In this document: positions 9,974 to 21,621 of the stretch, one piece after another
Numbering within the stretch: position 1 is the first letter of the stretch
Layout: each line of letters begins with the position of its first letter
Origin: Lojkania enalia
Lineage: Eukaryota; Ascomycota; Dothideomycetes; Pleosporales
NCBI GenBank assembly: GCA_010094045.1
Contig: ML986583.1
Location: 400,579 to 464,578 of the forward strand
Length of the DNA: 64,000 nucleotides
Reading direction: 5' to 3'
Program-made: the position numbers and the translations under genes
Notes under the pieces: generated by a model
What the model was told of the DNA's origin: nothing
Databases searched by the model: none
What the model saw: only the letters and a program-made list of their open reading frames with translations

Positions 9974-12239
9974 TTATGGATGTTGACTTGCTAAGTATGG
10001 TCCATAATCGGGAACTTGAGCGGCATTTTGAGCAATTTCATTGAGTGCGCAGCTAGCTTTCCGATCTAGAAGTACCTTGGCAGGCTCTAATGAAGCCATT
10101 GCAATATCTTCCGCTGTTATATGAGCTCTTTCCTCAGACCCAAAAAGTCCGCTTGTGCTGAACATGCCTCCGGGCTCCGTCACCAAAATCTTTAGAACAG
10201 GACCATTCGGCCTTGAAATATGGGCGGCGTTGTGGAGTTGAGCTATTACCCAGTCCACTTCATCTGATTGTAGACTATTCAAATCCTTGAGGGCGGACGG
10301 ACAATCAATTATACAGAAGATGATCTTGTTTGGGGGTAGCTGAAGGATTAATTCCACGAAAATGCTGCATAGCTTTTGGGTATCTCCGCAACGAACAGCT
10401 TCCAAGTCGTCTCGTCGAACTTGGAAACGGCTGAGCGAATCGCAGTTGTGTTCAGCGCACTGCTTGAGCAGCTGTCGGATAAAGTAACAAATCACACGTG
10501 CCATCGAGGCATCGATATCGCGCTGCGCATCTCGGTGTTCCCCACAAAACCAATACGCATGGAAAAAATCCGAGTGATGTCGCAAAACGTCAATTAAACC
10601 AGCCGCAAAGACTGAGGTAGTGGGCATAGCGTTGTGGCGGTCCCCAGCATCTCCATTTACTAAGAGTGCCGGATAATCTGCCTTAGCCAACCAATCATGA
10701 AACTTCCTTTGCTGGGTTATAGAGTTCAAACGCTTGCATTCCTCCTTTGGCATATTCCAGATCTGAGAGAATATGTAAGAAAAGTCAGATAGCGGATTTT
10801 CAGGGTCAAGCCATGTCTGCTCGTTTAGCATCTGCATTGAAACTTCACACTTGGTTAGAATACACAAGATTGTCTCGAGGCCCGAACATACCTCTCGAAG
10901 CACTCTCTGAAATATAGACATCAGTTTTATGGATAGTCGCATGAACATCGGTGTTGCTAATATTCTGCAATTGAACTAGGATCAATTAATAAAATGTCAA
11001 GTTGGAAATGTAAATTGAAAAACGCACGAGTGTACTGGTTAATCCGAGGACTGCTTGCAAGAGTGTCGAACATAGTTTTCAACTTTTCCGTCTGGTCCGC
11101 GTTGTGTTTGAGGTACCTGACGACCATTCCCTCAAAGCATAATTGCGCTATAAAGATCTCATATATTAGCTGAAAGCTCAAATGCAGGGGAACTACGGTT
11201 CATACTTTGGTCTTTGACTACACGTATGTTCACTTGGTATTGGCGGACCTTTTCAAAGAGGCTTGATTCGTAGTCTTTCTGCACAAGTAGCGCTGGGAGA
11301 TGTCTGACTATGTCCATTAGGATTGTGTGGTAACATTCTGTTCGTTGAGAAAAATTTGCTTACATACGGATTTGCGACCAAGCCAGTGGATAATATGTTC
11401 CAATACATCCAGAATGGAAATATATAAATTTGCAATTGTGCTGTGAAGACGAAGTAAATGCTGTGGCTCTACAAATAAATTGCTGCTACTGATGTCCAGA
11501 TAGTCTTCCGCATTTTGAACTTCCGTGGGAAGTGTGGCCAATGCCTCATAGATGGTTTCTCTTACTTCATGCATTCGAGTCATCGCCTAAGACATCATTG
11601 TTAGTAGACCAAACGCTATGATTCATTGGGAGACCATACCGTGAGAATCAATTTTAAGCCTCCACAAAGAACGCTTGCCCATGTTTCCTGAGTAGGTATG
11701 ATACCAATCCAGTTTTCCAGCACTACTGAATGTTGTTGGAAAGCTCGGAAACAGCTTCTTATCCAGCTCTTTGCTGAGCTTTTGTCAGCTTTTGCGTAGT
11801 ACGCATCCTCCGCGGATTTAGCAATTTTGAAAACATCCTCCCAGCTATGAGCAGAGTGGATGACCAAATTCGTACGCTGTTTTTCTGGCAAGCTTGCTTC
11901 TAGCTTTTCCATGGCTTCAACGAATTTTTTTCGGCGCAGCGTCGCACTCGTGTAACATGGGATTATATCGGCTTCGGACAAACTCCTACCGCATGTCTCA
12001 TGTACTTCATGCGGAGGAGCGTTAGAAGGTTTGTTGGCTTGGCCTGGAAATATGATTTGTGGTGGGTTCTTCGTTCGGTCATATAGAATTTGTCCTGCTC
12101 CTTTGAAAGAATGATCATTGCGAACTTCGAGATGTTGCATGAACTCTATTGGATCGTTCGATAGCTGTATGGAGGAAGTGTTACACGTTCGGGCAGGATT
12201 GTTCCCAACCTTTAAGGGTGGCAACTGATCGGACGCCAT
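9974..12239 (-). CDS. STAND-like protein with fungal N-terminal helical domain and altered P-loop
   Basis: Minus-strand gene with several introns. Exon 1 (12239-11640) joins exon 2 (from 11586) through a 53-bp intron with GTATGG donor, TACTAACA branch site and TTAG acceptor. Another clear intron is 10832-10891. Boundaries between about 11360 and 10892 are not resolved. The first 300 residues match the N-terminal helical domain found before NACHT/AAA modules in fungal proteins (DUF7708-like; VLCGGLKLIL, then RMHEVRETIYEAL and HWLGRKSV). The last exon has the ATPase-like segment: ALLVNGDAGDRHNAMPTTS stands where a Walker A GxxxxGK(S/T) is expected, and IIFCIID resembles Walker B. The P-loop lysine is not evident. 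The sequence stops soon after, so the NTPase part is short or degenerate. A role in self/non-self recognition is inferred from the family. Confidence 0.65.
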
Positions 12240-12955
12240 AATTTACTTCAACGAAGAGAAATACTTTAATGATAGTGTCTCTGGAATGTGGATACATAAA
12301 GCTTCCCTTGGATTATTGCGGGGATCGAAATCTGGTGAGGCGTGGTAAGTATGATCATGCCATCACGATAGGTCAAACTAGGGTGAGCGAAAGCATGTCA
12401 GCCATTCCCAAGTTTGTAATAGCGTCGACGTCGCGACATCTACTTTGAGAAGCTTCCGCCCTAAACCAGTCTGCCGACTCACTCCACTCTTAGCAGTGGC
12501 TTGTGTGGCTTAAAGACGTTTCAACTCACAGCAAATGTAGACGGTTATGGCAGGCGGGCACCGATAAGCGCGATTCTGTTTGACCGGTGACTCACCATAA
12601 TCATCCTATTCTTTCCTCAACCTTGCGAATGAGGATCGAATAACCTCATGCCAATACGGCAAAGCTATTCGTATTAGTAGCGAGAGACGAAAGTTCAGCT
12701 ATAGTTTTTAGCTGCGGATGAGGAATGGTTGTGCGCATCCATAGCTGGGCTAATGCGCCAGGACCATGCTAGTTACCTATCCGAGGAATAGGTCTCCTGA
12801 TAGACTCTATATTAGAAACATTATCATATCATTATCGAAAATGCATGGAAGCGTCTTCCAACATCTATAAGAATGTCGCATGTCCCATACGTCTATTGGA
12901 CGCTAATCCATAGATTTTAAAGGTCCTACTACTAATCAGACTTTCAATACTTTCA
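12240..12955. promoter_or_regulatory. Shared intergenic region between divergent STAND-like and AAA+ genes
   Basis: These 716 bp separate two start codons pointing away from each other and must contain both promoters. I see no repeat, RNA gene or confident binding-site motif. The divergent layout could mean co-regulation; that is inference. Confidence 0.4.
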
Positions 12956-15900
12956 ATGACAGAAAAGTCCAATCACCAAGGCGTTCCAATCTTCCGGCGA
13001 GATAGCACTATTAGTATGTCTCAGTTTGAAGAGGATATTTCATCCTCCGACCCGGCAAGGCTGAACGTGAAATTCAAGACGAATATTGCATCCATGGATG
13101 CGGGGCCTCGCCATAGCATACTACCAAACGACTCTGAACAGGAAAATATATATCAGTCGAAGATCATGAAATTAGAAGAGCGTATCGAATTGCTTGAAGC
13201 TCAGACTTTCCGGAATCACCAGGAGACGAATAGCGATGAGGAAAGCGGTGGCGACTTAGCACCTCGGCGTTCGCCGTCATTTTGTGATACTGAAGAAATG
13301 ATAGTGAAGGTCAATCGCCTCACCCGAAGACAATGGCAGCAGCTCCGTAGGAGAGAAGAAAAATTTGAGGCCGAGAAGCACCAGGACACAATAAAGAAGA
13401 CATTGGACAAAGTCCGGAAGCCGGAGACATCGGTAAAGAAACATGTTCTCGACATTGTCCTTGATAAAGGCGATAATGACGCTGCGAGAGTTCCAAGCCT
13501 TTCTCAAGAATCGTTGACTTGCGGGAGAATTCGCATTAATTCTCATTTGATCATCAGCGCCCTGAATGACTTGCTCAATCAGGATCTTCGCGAGCCGTCT
13601 ATTCTCATACATCCGTTTAAAATTCTGGTAGACAACGAGGAAAAGATAAGGTCACACCTCCGTTCGATGCAAAAATCACAAACAGATGGACTGCAGTCAC
13701 CAGAAATGAGTAAGATCTCCTCGCTAGCTCTTAGAGACTTTGCCAAAGTTAGATGCTTACACTTTGTCAGACATGGCCGAATTAAAGGCCAAAATAGAGC
13801 ATTTCAATTGTCTCGTAGATGTCATGAATACTAATTTAAAATCAGAACTCAAAATTGCAAGGCAGATCAAGAATGGAGAGGTAGAAGACGTCCATTTTTC
13901 ACATTTATGGCATCTATTCCCGCCAGGCGAGGTTATATACCCACTCAGATCTGATGTTGACGAACTCCCTCAAGCTTACAAAGTCCTTTTTGTGAGCGGC
14001 GGACGCCCGAAAATAGCAAGCCAAGCCTTTACGGTAAGATCCATCTTTGAGTATCACACGAAGGCTTTTTTGTCTAACACGCAACCTTCGTAGTGGTTCT
14101 TACCAGATGAGCTCGACGTCCGTTATGCGAGTAAAACATCGCCTTTTCATCTCGATTGTATGTTTCTCGACTTCGATGGTAAACACTTCCGACCTGTCCA
14201 AAGAGAAATTACGATTCCCTATTATGGCGGATCATTGCCAATTACGTCACTTCCCGTATGTCCAATAACATTTTTGAAGTCACCTATGCGTGAGAAAGTC
14301 GTAAAAGAACTCCAAGATCGTGGCCGTTTGTTTTTCTCCCTAGCCAAGCGAGAAGCATCCCATAAAGAATACATTGGACTCACATTAGACCCAGAAGGGA
14401 GAGAGCAGGTCAGTTTGTTAAACATTCATCCACATTCTTAATAGTCTCTTCACTAAGACGCTATAGATCAATAGTAGGATTATAATTGATTTTGCTGAAG
14501 CTGTAAGCGCAATGCAAGTGAAAGAAAAGGAATTGGAGAGCATTATTCGGTTAAATCGCCCTCGATATCATAGCATCACTCTACCTACAGACGAAGAAAA
14601 AAAGCCTAGGTTTGGCTTGAGCTTCTACAAGACATCGGATGTTCGTGAGCTGTCTGAAATAATGAAAGATGAGCTACCAGATCCATCATATTTCGACGAT
14701 TCTCAATATGACCGTGAAAGATCGGATCGACTCACTGCCAAATATCGCGTCTTGCAGCCTCCAGAGTATGAGATGGATGAAAAAGAGGTGCAGAAGGGGG
14801 ATTTCATCCTTTTCCCTGGGAGTGTGTATGCATTTGTTTTGCGTAAACGAAGATACTGTAAGTATCAAGCCACAAGGAGATATCTTTTGAGGTTCGATAT
14901 ATAACGGCAACAGGTAAATGCGACGTAAGATTGATAAGAGATGTTACTCTCAACGAGGATGCCTTTAAAGAATTAGTTACCCCGGGACGTCATAAGAATC
15001 TGATAAAGGCGTTGATCGAGATGGTAGGTGACTAAATTCTAATGCGATATTCCCTGCTCATAATTGCCAGCACACTCGAGGTCCTCGACCTATCATGCTA
15101 CCAACAGCTGCAGATCAGATAACCACAAACAAAGGGGAAACAGTTCAGACTGCGAAGGGTAGCTCTGTCGAACCACTTCGTGAAGACGTACTAACGCAAT
15201 GGACGCAAGAACAGTCTACAGGAGAAGGACTTCAAGATATTGTTCGTGGAAAAGGCCAAGGGCTCATTATTTTGCTGCACGGGGCTCCTGGCACAGGAAA
15301 AACTTTGACGGCTGAGACTGTTGCTGAAGCAACACGCCGTCCCCTGCTTTCGGTGACCTGTGGTGAGCAAGATAGCTCTCTTCATATATCGCAATATCGA
15401 TAACGCTAAACCTAACGTAGGTGATATTGGAGGGGACCCTTTTGAACTAGAGCATACACTAGAGAGAATATTCACCTTAGCTCATCGATGGGGTTGCGTT
15501 CTCCTCCTTGATGAAGCAGACGTGTTCCTTGCCGCGAGGGACAGAGAGAATTTTGACCGAAATGGGATGGTCTCTGGTACAGTTTTCGCGTTTCTCATAC
15601 CCTTCCTCAGATTTTTACTAAGATGAAATAGTCTTCTTGCGCGTTCTAGAGTATTACTCTGGGATACTTATTCTAACAAGTAATCGCGAGGGTGTAATCG
15701 ACGAAGCGTTCAAATCTCGCATACATCTTAGCCTCCGCTATCCACCACTAAGTTGGGATACCACGAAAGCGATATGGAAACGCAACATTCTGCAGTTCGA
15801 GAAGATGCGAAATACGAAAATTGATAGATCGAGCCTCGTCAGATTTGCGAAAATGCATTTCCTTAAAGATCAAAATCTTCGGTGGAATGGCCGGCAAATA

Positions 15901-16440
15901 TTTAATGGTGCGCAAGTCTTCTCTTAGCATCTATTATTCTCTTGCTATATATAAAATAAAATTCTGACGCCAATTTTTGTAGCATTTCAAACTGCTGTTG
16001 CAATGGCAGACCAGGAGCACGCTGAACACCCCGAAAAATATCCCGAGCCCATTATTCGGGTCCGACATTTTGAGAAAGTTGCTGAGATTACAGCAGAATT
16101 TGAACAGTACCTACAGGAGGTTCACGATGGACGAACGGACTCCCAGCGCCTCCGGGATTATGGATTTCGAGCAGACTATTGGCGACCACAAGATCATGAG
16201 CAAGAGCTCATACTTGCTACAAACCGACGGTCCTATGAGCCAACGAGCCGAAACGCCCAGCAATATTATCCATCGAGTTCTCATATTCTACCTAGAAAAT
16301 TTTACGAGAAAATTGAGACTGATTGGAGCAGCTCTGATGAAGACGATAGCCAGATAAAGAGGACGACAAAGAGGCAGCACAAGGGCCGCGAAGTACACAA
16401 TAACCAGCAATCGCTTGATTCTAGGGATATGGATTTTTAG
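12956..16440 (+). CDS. AAA+ ATPase with N-terminal coiled coil and DUF7025-like domain
   Basis: Nine exons join without a stop into a 1004-residue protein: 12956-13709, 13771-14033, 14094-14408, 14467-14857, 14914-15023, 15071-15362, 15421-15576, 15632-15907, 15983-16440. Introns are 47-75 bp with GT/AG ends; phases were checked. An N-terminal coiled coil precedes a region like the fungal DUF7025 domain (about residues 280-405; LWHLFPPGEVIY, FHLDCMFLDFDGKHF). The AAA+ core has Walker A GAPGTGKT (about 682-689), Walker B LLLDEAD (about 736-742) and sensor/arginine-finger sequence ILTSNREG...FKSRIH. The C terminus is acidic then basic. This large fungal AAA family has no settled function. All catalytic motifs are present, unlike the broken HET locus nearby. 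It is divergent from the STAND-like gene. Confidence 0.88.
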
Positions 16441-17339
16441 TATCTACTTGTATAAGGTACAGTGAAAAATTAGCTATCTTAATTATTGTCGGTTTAAAAG
16501 TTTCAGATCTTGTTAAACTTTACGCAGCAATCACAGGAGCGCTGTATACGCAAACATAGGTGCCTAAATGCTAGAACGAGTTGGAATATTACGCCACGAG
16601 TTGCCAAAATGCGTATATTCTAAGATAAACCAATATTAGCTTCTACTCTGCTATTAAATTTCGTCAAAGTTGAAACTAAATCAAATCCAAGCGTGATTTA
16701 AGACAACCAACAATAAGACACCTTGAGGCTTCCATAAGTTCCTTTAGCGATATGCGCGGGCTAGGCAGAGTGCTCGGAAAGTGCCAGACCTCGCTTGGAA
16801 TGCACACAAATTAGAACTTATGTTTGGTTACCCCAACGCGACTTACGCGGAAAACTGACGCTAAGATATTGATCAGATTCCGAAGCGGGGTAAATCTCAC
16901 GCTGTGAAGTAGGGGGTGATAAGCTGGGATCAATTACAGATTTCTATTCCCTCATCCACAAATAGGTTAATGGATTTTAGAAAAGTGCTAACTGCATCAT
17001 ATGCACTTGTATCTTTAACATCTCCTCCTTTTGATCTTTCTCAATTTAGCAAACACGTGATAGGCATAGCTGCGGGTGTGTCTCGTTAGCAGCTACCATC
17101 TGAGTTGTCGTCTACATCGAGGACTGCGAGCGCCGATATCATAGATTTGTGGACAAATCTAGCGATTACAGAAGGATTAGTTATTTACCAGTCCTTGTCT
17201 CGAACATATAGCGTTACAGTGTCCTGCTGCTTTATTTCTAATCTGGTTATGGCGGTGCTGCCAATAATTGACTAGCATACAGCATCCGCAGATATTTTAG
17301 GTAGGTTTAAGTTGGCATTTTACAGTTTTGGTTTGACTA
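16441..17339. other. Intergenic, nothing recognised
   Basis: I found no reading frame, repeat pair or RNA gene here. Composition is moderately AT-rich and not RIP-saturated. Confidence 0.4.
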
Positions 17340-19060
17340 CTCGTTTGGCAGGATCCATGTGACTCCTTTAGACCATTTGGGGGGTGAGATTCAGTGTTGG
17401 CAGTTCCTTAATTCTATTTCACTATTGTTGGAAGATCGCAACTGTACCAAAAATGGACTCTAGGATTGTTTCGACACCAACAGCGTTCATAAAATCTCCG
17501 AATAGTGTATGTCAATTGCATCAGAATGGCGCATTGCATGTCACTCTAGCCATAAAGGATTCTGACAGCAATCCTCTCCGGGTTGGCTTCAGTCAAGGTT
17601 GATTGATATTGGACCCGTTATTAGCGTTCGACAACCTCGACTTGTATTCCCACCTGAACTTCCAAAGGGTAGCAATGGTCATTACGTTACGCGAAGTCAT
17701 CATTGAGTATCCTCACACGTTCTAAAGCTAAAATTTTCAGACATTGATTCTTTAGAGAAGGCATCCCCCCGGACTCTCTTCCTAGCATTTCCTTCGATGC
17801 TATGACTACCACGCGATCTCTTAATATGCATTATCTATGGTTCGATTCCTTGTGCCTTATACAATATTCTTTAGCCGATTGGCAGGCAGAATCGACCGAT
17901 ATGACCAATATATACCGGAATGGCGTATGTAACATTGCAACAATGAGTGACTCTGAAAATAGCGGCAGCCTTTCCCAAAAAAAAAAAGAAAGCATCACTG
18001 GGTAACTCCATCAAAGATCCGAATAAAGTACTGAGAAGATTGTAAAGTTTATTCAGCTCATCTCTAAGATCTATGGGGAATATGGGTCTCTCGGTCCACA
18101 CCGAATTGAAGGGACTGGGTTCTTCAACAAAGATTGTTGAGCCGACATACTCTCCATTTGCGTCCTAGATCTTCTAGAAATTCAGCATTTTGTGAGCTAG
18201 TGAGACACCCAGAAAGGCTCACCTAGCGACAATCACTACTGCACTGAACTTAATGGTTCTCTACTTCCCATCATCCATAAGAATTGGTAAGAAGAGTGTG
18301 AAAGCACGGATTCTTAGATCGACGTTGTTCAAAACTACGAGTACTTAGCATCACCAAACCTGACGATAGGCTCATTGCTATAGCTAGTATTACCAAATCA
18401 CTACAGACACTCTTGGGTTGGGAGTACTCCACGGGACTTTGGAAACAAGGCCTCCCTTACGACCTGGCTTGGTTACTCCACGATATAGAGGGTGGACCAC
18501 GGGCGTTACTAATGTGGTGAGAGGCGAATCTTGTCTCAGGGAGGGAGATGAGGAACTGAACTGCTTGATTGAAGATGGCCAGCAGGCCATATTTATGCAC
18601 ATAAGAAAGGGCATATCAGCTGATATCCGGCGTGATTTGATATCGTGCGACGGTATCCGATACAAGCTGCAACCGGATAACTTGCTCCCGTACAGCAGTA
18701 GGAAATCGTACTCAGTAGACTCGCTAAATCCCTATCACAACTAAGATACAGATGTATGATACCTACGCCAAGTACTGTAACGAACTAATAATTTTATAGG
18801 TCTTTCGTGGAGTTGGGTAGATCTTGACTATATAAGTGCAAAAGTTAAGGATCTACTTGTCTACACTGACTGCAGAATAGAGTCACTAGTCAACATAGAA
18901 AGAATAGCCATTGTACCTTTCAGAACTGAAGTGTTTGGTTTTTTTCTACGAGGAAGCTATCTCCGCCTCATAATCAGAATCGGGAATATTCCCCTCGCGT
19001 ACTACCAGAATAGCTTGGAAAGCGAGTGGATAGACGGACACTCGTTATTTGAGATATAAA
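17340..19060 (+). pseudogene. HET-domain pseudogene (TOL-like) interrupted by a solo LTR
   Basis: Broken frames on the plus strand keep the order of a fungal HET protein. Near 17730-17760 there is LKFSDIDSLEKA; at about 17820-17950 comes HYLWFDSLCLIQYSLADWQAES and MTNIYRNGVCNIA. At about 18370-18512 there is LIAIASITKSLQTLLGWEY followed by TGLWKQGLPYDLAW. After the LTR at 18513-18739 the C-terminal LSWSWVDLDYISAKVKDLL appears at about 18810-18880, corresponding to the family's P(T/S)WSWASxD. Several frameshifts and stops separate these blocks. The gene is clearly dead, and the LTR insertion is one of its lesions. Confidence 0.75.
18513..18739 (-). repeat. Solo LTR, family C, copy 1
   Basis: 227 bp from TGTGGTGAGAGG to CTATCACA on the plus strand, with a perfect 5-bp target-site duplication ACTAA at 18508-18512 and 18740-18744. 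It aligns with 21418-21621, 42672-42863 and the Copia-linked LTR 59439-59642. Its distal half is more diverged. It lies inside the HET pseudogene. Confidence 0.82.
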
Positions 19061-19695
19061 AGGGTCATCATAGAGACTATATATGCGACAGGTCGCTACA
19101 TTGCATTACTTTCCTTGTGCGTAGTCAGAATCCTAGCGAAGTTGGCTCAGAATTACAGGCAGTCTTTTGTTAAGGGAGCTTAGGCTGGAAACTTAAGAAT
19201 AAAAAAAAGTTGGACTAATCAGAGCTCTTTAGATCTTGCAGTTGTGCACCCACAGGAACTTGAGTGGATCGTAGAATATGCAAAGCTCCAGACACATTCA
19301 GAAGATAGCGTTTTACAGTTACTATTTATTTAAATGAGAGTAAATACCGAATGCTGAAAGTATATCTTCATAATCAAATGTTGAAATGAACAAATTGAGA
19401 TGAAGCTGTTAACATAATAGAACTATCCTACACTTGCTCCCTACGAAGGACTAGCACCAGACTAATCGATGCGTGCGTTTGGTTTTATCACAGAGGAAGC
19501 AAATCTAAGCAATTTATCATACTGCGTAAGCCATCGAATTATGCCTTCCAGGATCTATTCAGCGTGGTATTTTAGCTCTTTGTTCCTAGGATCGAGTTTT
19601 ACCGGAACATAATGTCACCTGACAATTCACCTGGATATCTAATAAGGTAGGCCTCATACGAAACCCCAGTATAAGACTCAATAATTGGCCGATGT
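19061..19695. other. Intergenic, nothing firm
   Basis: This stretch follows the HET pseudogene and may contain more of its decayed C terminus up to about 19330, but I cannot read it with confidence. No other feature was seen. Confidence 0.3.
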
Positions 19696-19836
19696 TGTCA
19701 CGTACTCTCCATATATGGTATATCTTCATACATGGAAATCTCCGTATATAAGGGGCTCTGCTGCCCTCTTACAATAATTAATTCTGTTCATCACATATAT
19801 TTGATACCTGCTAAATGATTGCTGCTTATTCTCAGA
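19696..19836 (+). repeat. LTR-like repeat, family E, copy 1
   Basis: About 141 bp resembling 53063-53201, starting TGTCACGTACTCTCC and containing a TATATAAGGGG promoter-like core. The flank comparison (GATGT versus GATAA) gives no clean duplication here. The family assignment rests on the second copy. Confidence 0.6.
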
Positions 19837-20505
19837 GATAAAATTACGCAGGGGTCCGCGGACTGCACTTGTCAGAGGCCCAAAGCCGAGTCTGATTACC
19901 GATTGGCCGATATCGATTAAGCGCTGACTTCGTACAGACACGAAATGTAGTTAGGCGAACTAATAGATGTTCTAATGTTTCAAAATATACTTTATAGCCT
20001 GTTGGCCTTCTCTACACTTGGAAGAAAAGCTGCGTGAGAAGTTTCACAAGAAGCGTTAGCCTGATAAACATCCAATTACACCACGCAGCTTTGGTGAGTC
20101 TGTTGCGGGGTAGTAAATGAATTCAATTTTCTAGCGCTGAGTTGGAAAGCGAGGTAGAAGCCGGGCACGGGAAATCATTCGCGCGTCAACTCAATCCACT
20201 ATACGATCGAGCAGCCGGGGTCCGAGAGGTCATCGGTAACCGAGCAATGGTGACCGAGCCTCAACCGGGTGTTCCTGTAAAGATAACTTGCAAATAACCT
20301 ACTATCTGAATGAACAGGGAAGGCCTCAATAACTAAAGCGCGTGTACATCACTTGATGTAAAATTTAGCGAGGTGGAGGTGTAGAAGCGGCTATGAAATA
20401 AACAATAATAAACTCTCGCTGCAGTTGTATAAATGCCGCTTACCCTCATTTGCTAAGTGCAACAAATGACAACGAAAGCAACAAAACACTTCCTTCCGAG
20501 CCGCA

Positions 20506-21357
20506 ATGACAGCCTTTGTGCCCAAACAATGTATTCCACTCAATCCCGTGTTCTTTACTCAGCTCTCCGGGGACACAACGAAACAAATTGCGGAACATTT
20601 ACTGAAATTAATTCCAGCTATTCCTACGGGATCGATCATCCATGATAATGCATGCGGTACAGGCGCGATGACCGAGGCGATCATGGAAACTCGCGTGAAT
20701 ACTGGAGTTGAAACTACCCCTCATGACATTACAATATTTGCGACGGACATTGTTCGTCCAGTAATCGAGCAGATGAGAAAGAGGGCGGACGAAAAGAAAT
20801 GGCCACTCGAGGCCGTGGAGTTCATGCCATCAGAAGCACTGACGTTCCTTGATGGATCTTTCACCCATTCATTTACCAATCTGGGGATCATGGTTATGGA
20901 TCGCGATATAGATGCAGCAAAGCAGATTTATCGAACACTCAAGAAAGGCGGAATAGCAGTTCTAAGTATCTGGGATAAACCTTTGCCGGTCCAGGCGGTT
21001 ACAGCCGCCCACCTCGCCGTAAGACCCGAAGGGACACAGATTCCACCAGCGATTAAGAGAGGGGGGTTCGATGACACCAATTTGCGCATGATTTTGCATA
21101 CTGTGGGTTTCAGGTCTATTGAATTCCAACATACCTATGCGGTTTTAGAGGTAAATGACCTGCGAAAATGGGCTTCGGCTGCGTGGAGTTTCTTGGGCTG
21201 CCCAGCGACTGGTTGGACTGCTAAAGATGAAGATAGTTGGGAGCTCGCTATCGATATTATGGTGGAGTACCTTGAGAAATACAAGGGTTATCAGAAATTA
21301 GGTGATGGACGCGTGACTGTCATCATGCCTGCTCACGTCGCCATTGCAGCAAAATAA
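20506..21357 (+). CDS. Class I SAM-dependent methyltransferase
   Basis: Intact single-exon ORF of 283 residues. Motif I of the Rossmann-fold methyltransferases is at about residues 44-53 (IIHDNACGTG, a variant of the usual hhDxGxGxG), with an acidic residue at Asp81 in FATDIVRP at the end of the second strand. The post-motif segment NLGIMVMD and the LKKGGIAVLSIWD block match the UbiE/COQ5-like type common in fungal secondary metabolism. There is no signal peptide or membrane segment, so it is probably cytosolic. The substrate cannot be told from the sequence. The ATG at 20506 is the first in this frame; an ATG at 20467 is in another frame. A family C solo LTR begins 60 bp downstream of the stop. 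No synthase gene is nearby, so I do not call a metabolite cluster. Confidence 0.88.
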   Translation: MTAFVPKQCIPLNPVFFTQLSGDTTKQIAEHLLKLIPAIPTGSIIHDNACGTGAMTEAIMETRVNTGVETTPHDITIFATDIVRPVIEQMRKRADEKKWPLEAVEFMPSEALTFLDGSFTHSFTNLGIMVMDRDIDAAKQIYRTLKKGGIAVLSIWDKPLPVQAVTAAHLAVRPEGTQIPPAIKRGGFDDTNLRMILHTVGFRSIEFQHTYAVLEVNDLRKWASAAWSFLGCPATGWTAKDEDSWELAIDIMVEYLEKYKGYQKLGDGRVTVIMPAHVAIAAK

Positions 21358-21417
21358 TAAGGAAAGCGCTTCTATTAGGATTCTGTGGCTAGAGAAGTTG
21401 CAATTGATCATTAAGAC

Positions 21418-21621
21418 TGTCATGGGGATTTTTGGCTAGTCTGCCGAGCTGTATAAGATATCGACGTACGATATCACGGTCGATATCACGCCGGATATCA
21501 CGCTGGATATCAGCTGATATACCCCTTTTTCATGTACATAAATATGGCCCGCTGGCCATCTTCAATCAACCAGTTCAGCTCCTCATCTCCCTCCCTGAGA
21601 CAAGATTCGCCTCTCACCACA
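21418..21621 (+). repeat. Solo LTR, family C, copy 2
   Basis: 204 bp from TGTCATGGGG to CTCACCACA, with a perfect 5-bp target-site duplication AAGAC (21413-21417 and 21622-21626). Near its 5' end it has GATATCACG-type units in tandem, one 12-bp unit more than the copy at 42672-42863. No coding region is attached. Confidence 0.9.

Noticed and set aside
20457..20645. Upstream ORF starting before the methyltransferase
   Set aside because: It is in another frame and overlaps the clear methyltransferase start; chance frame.
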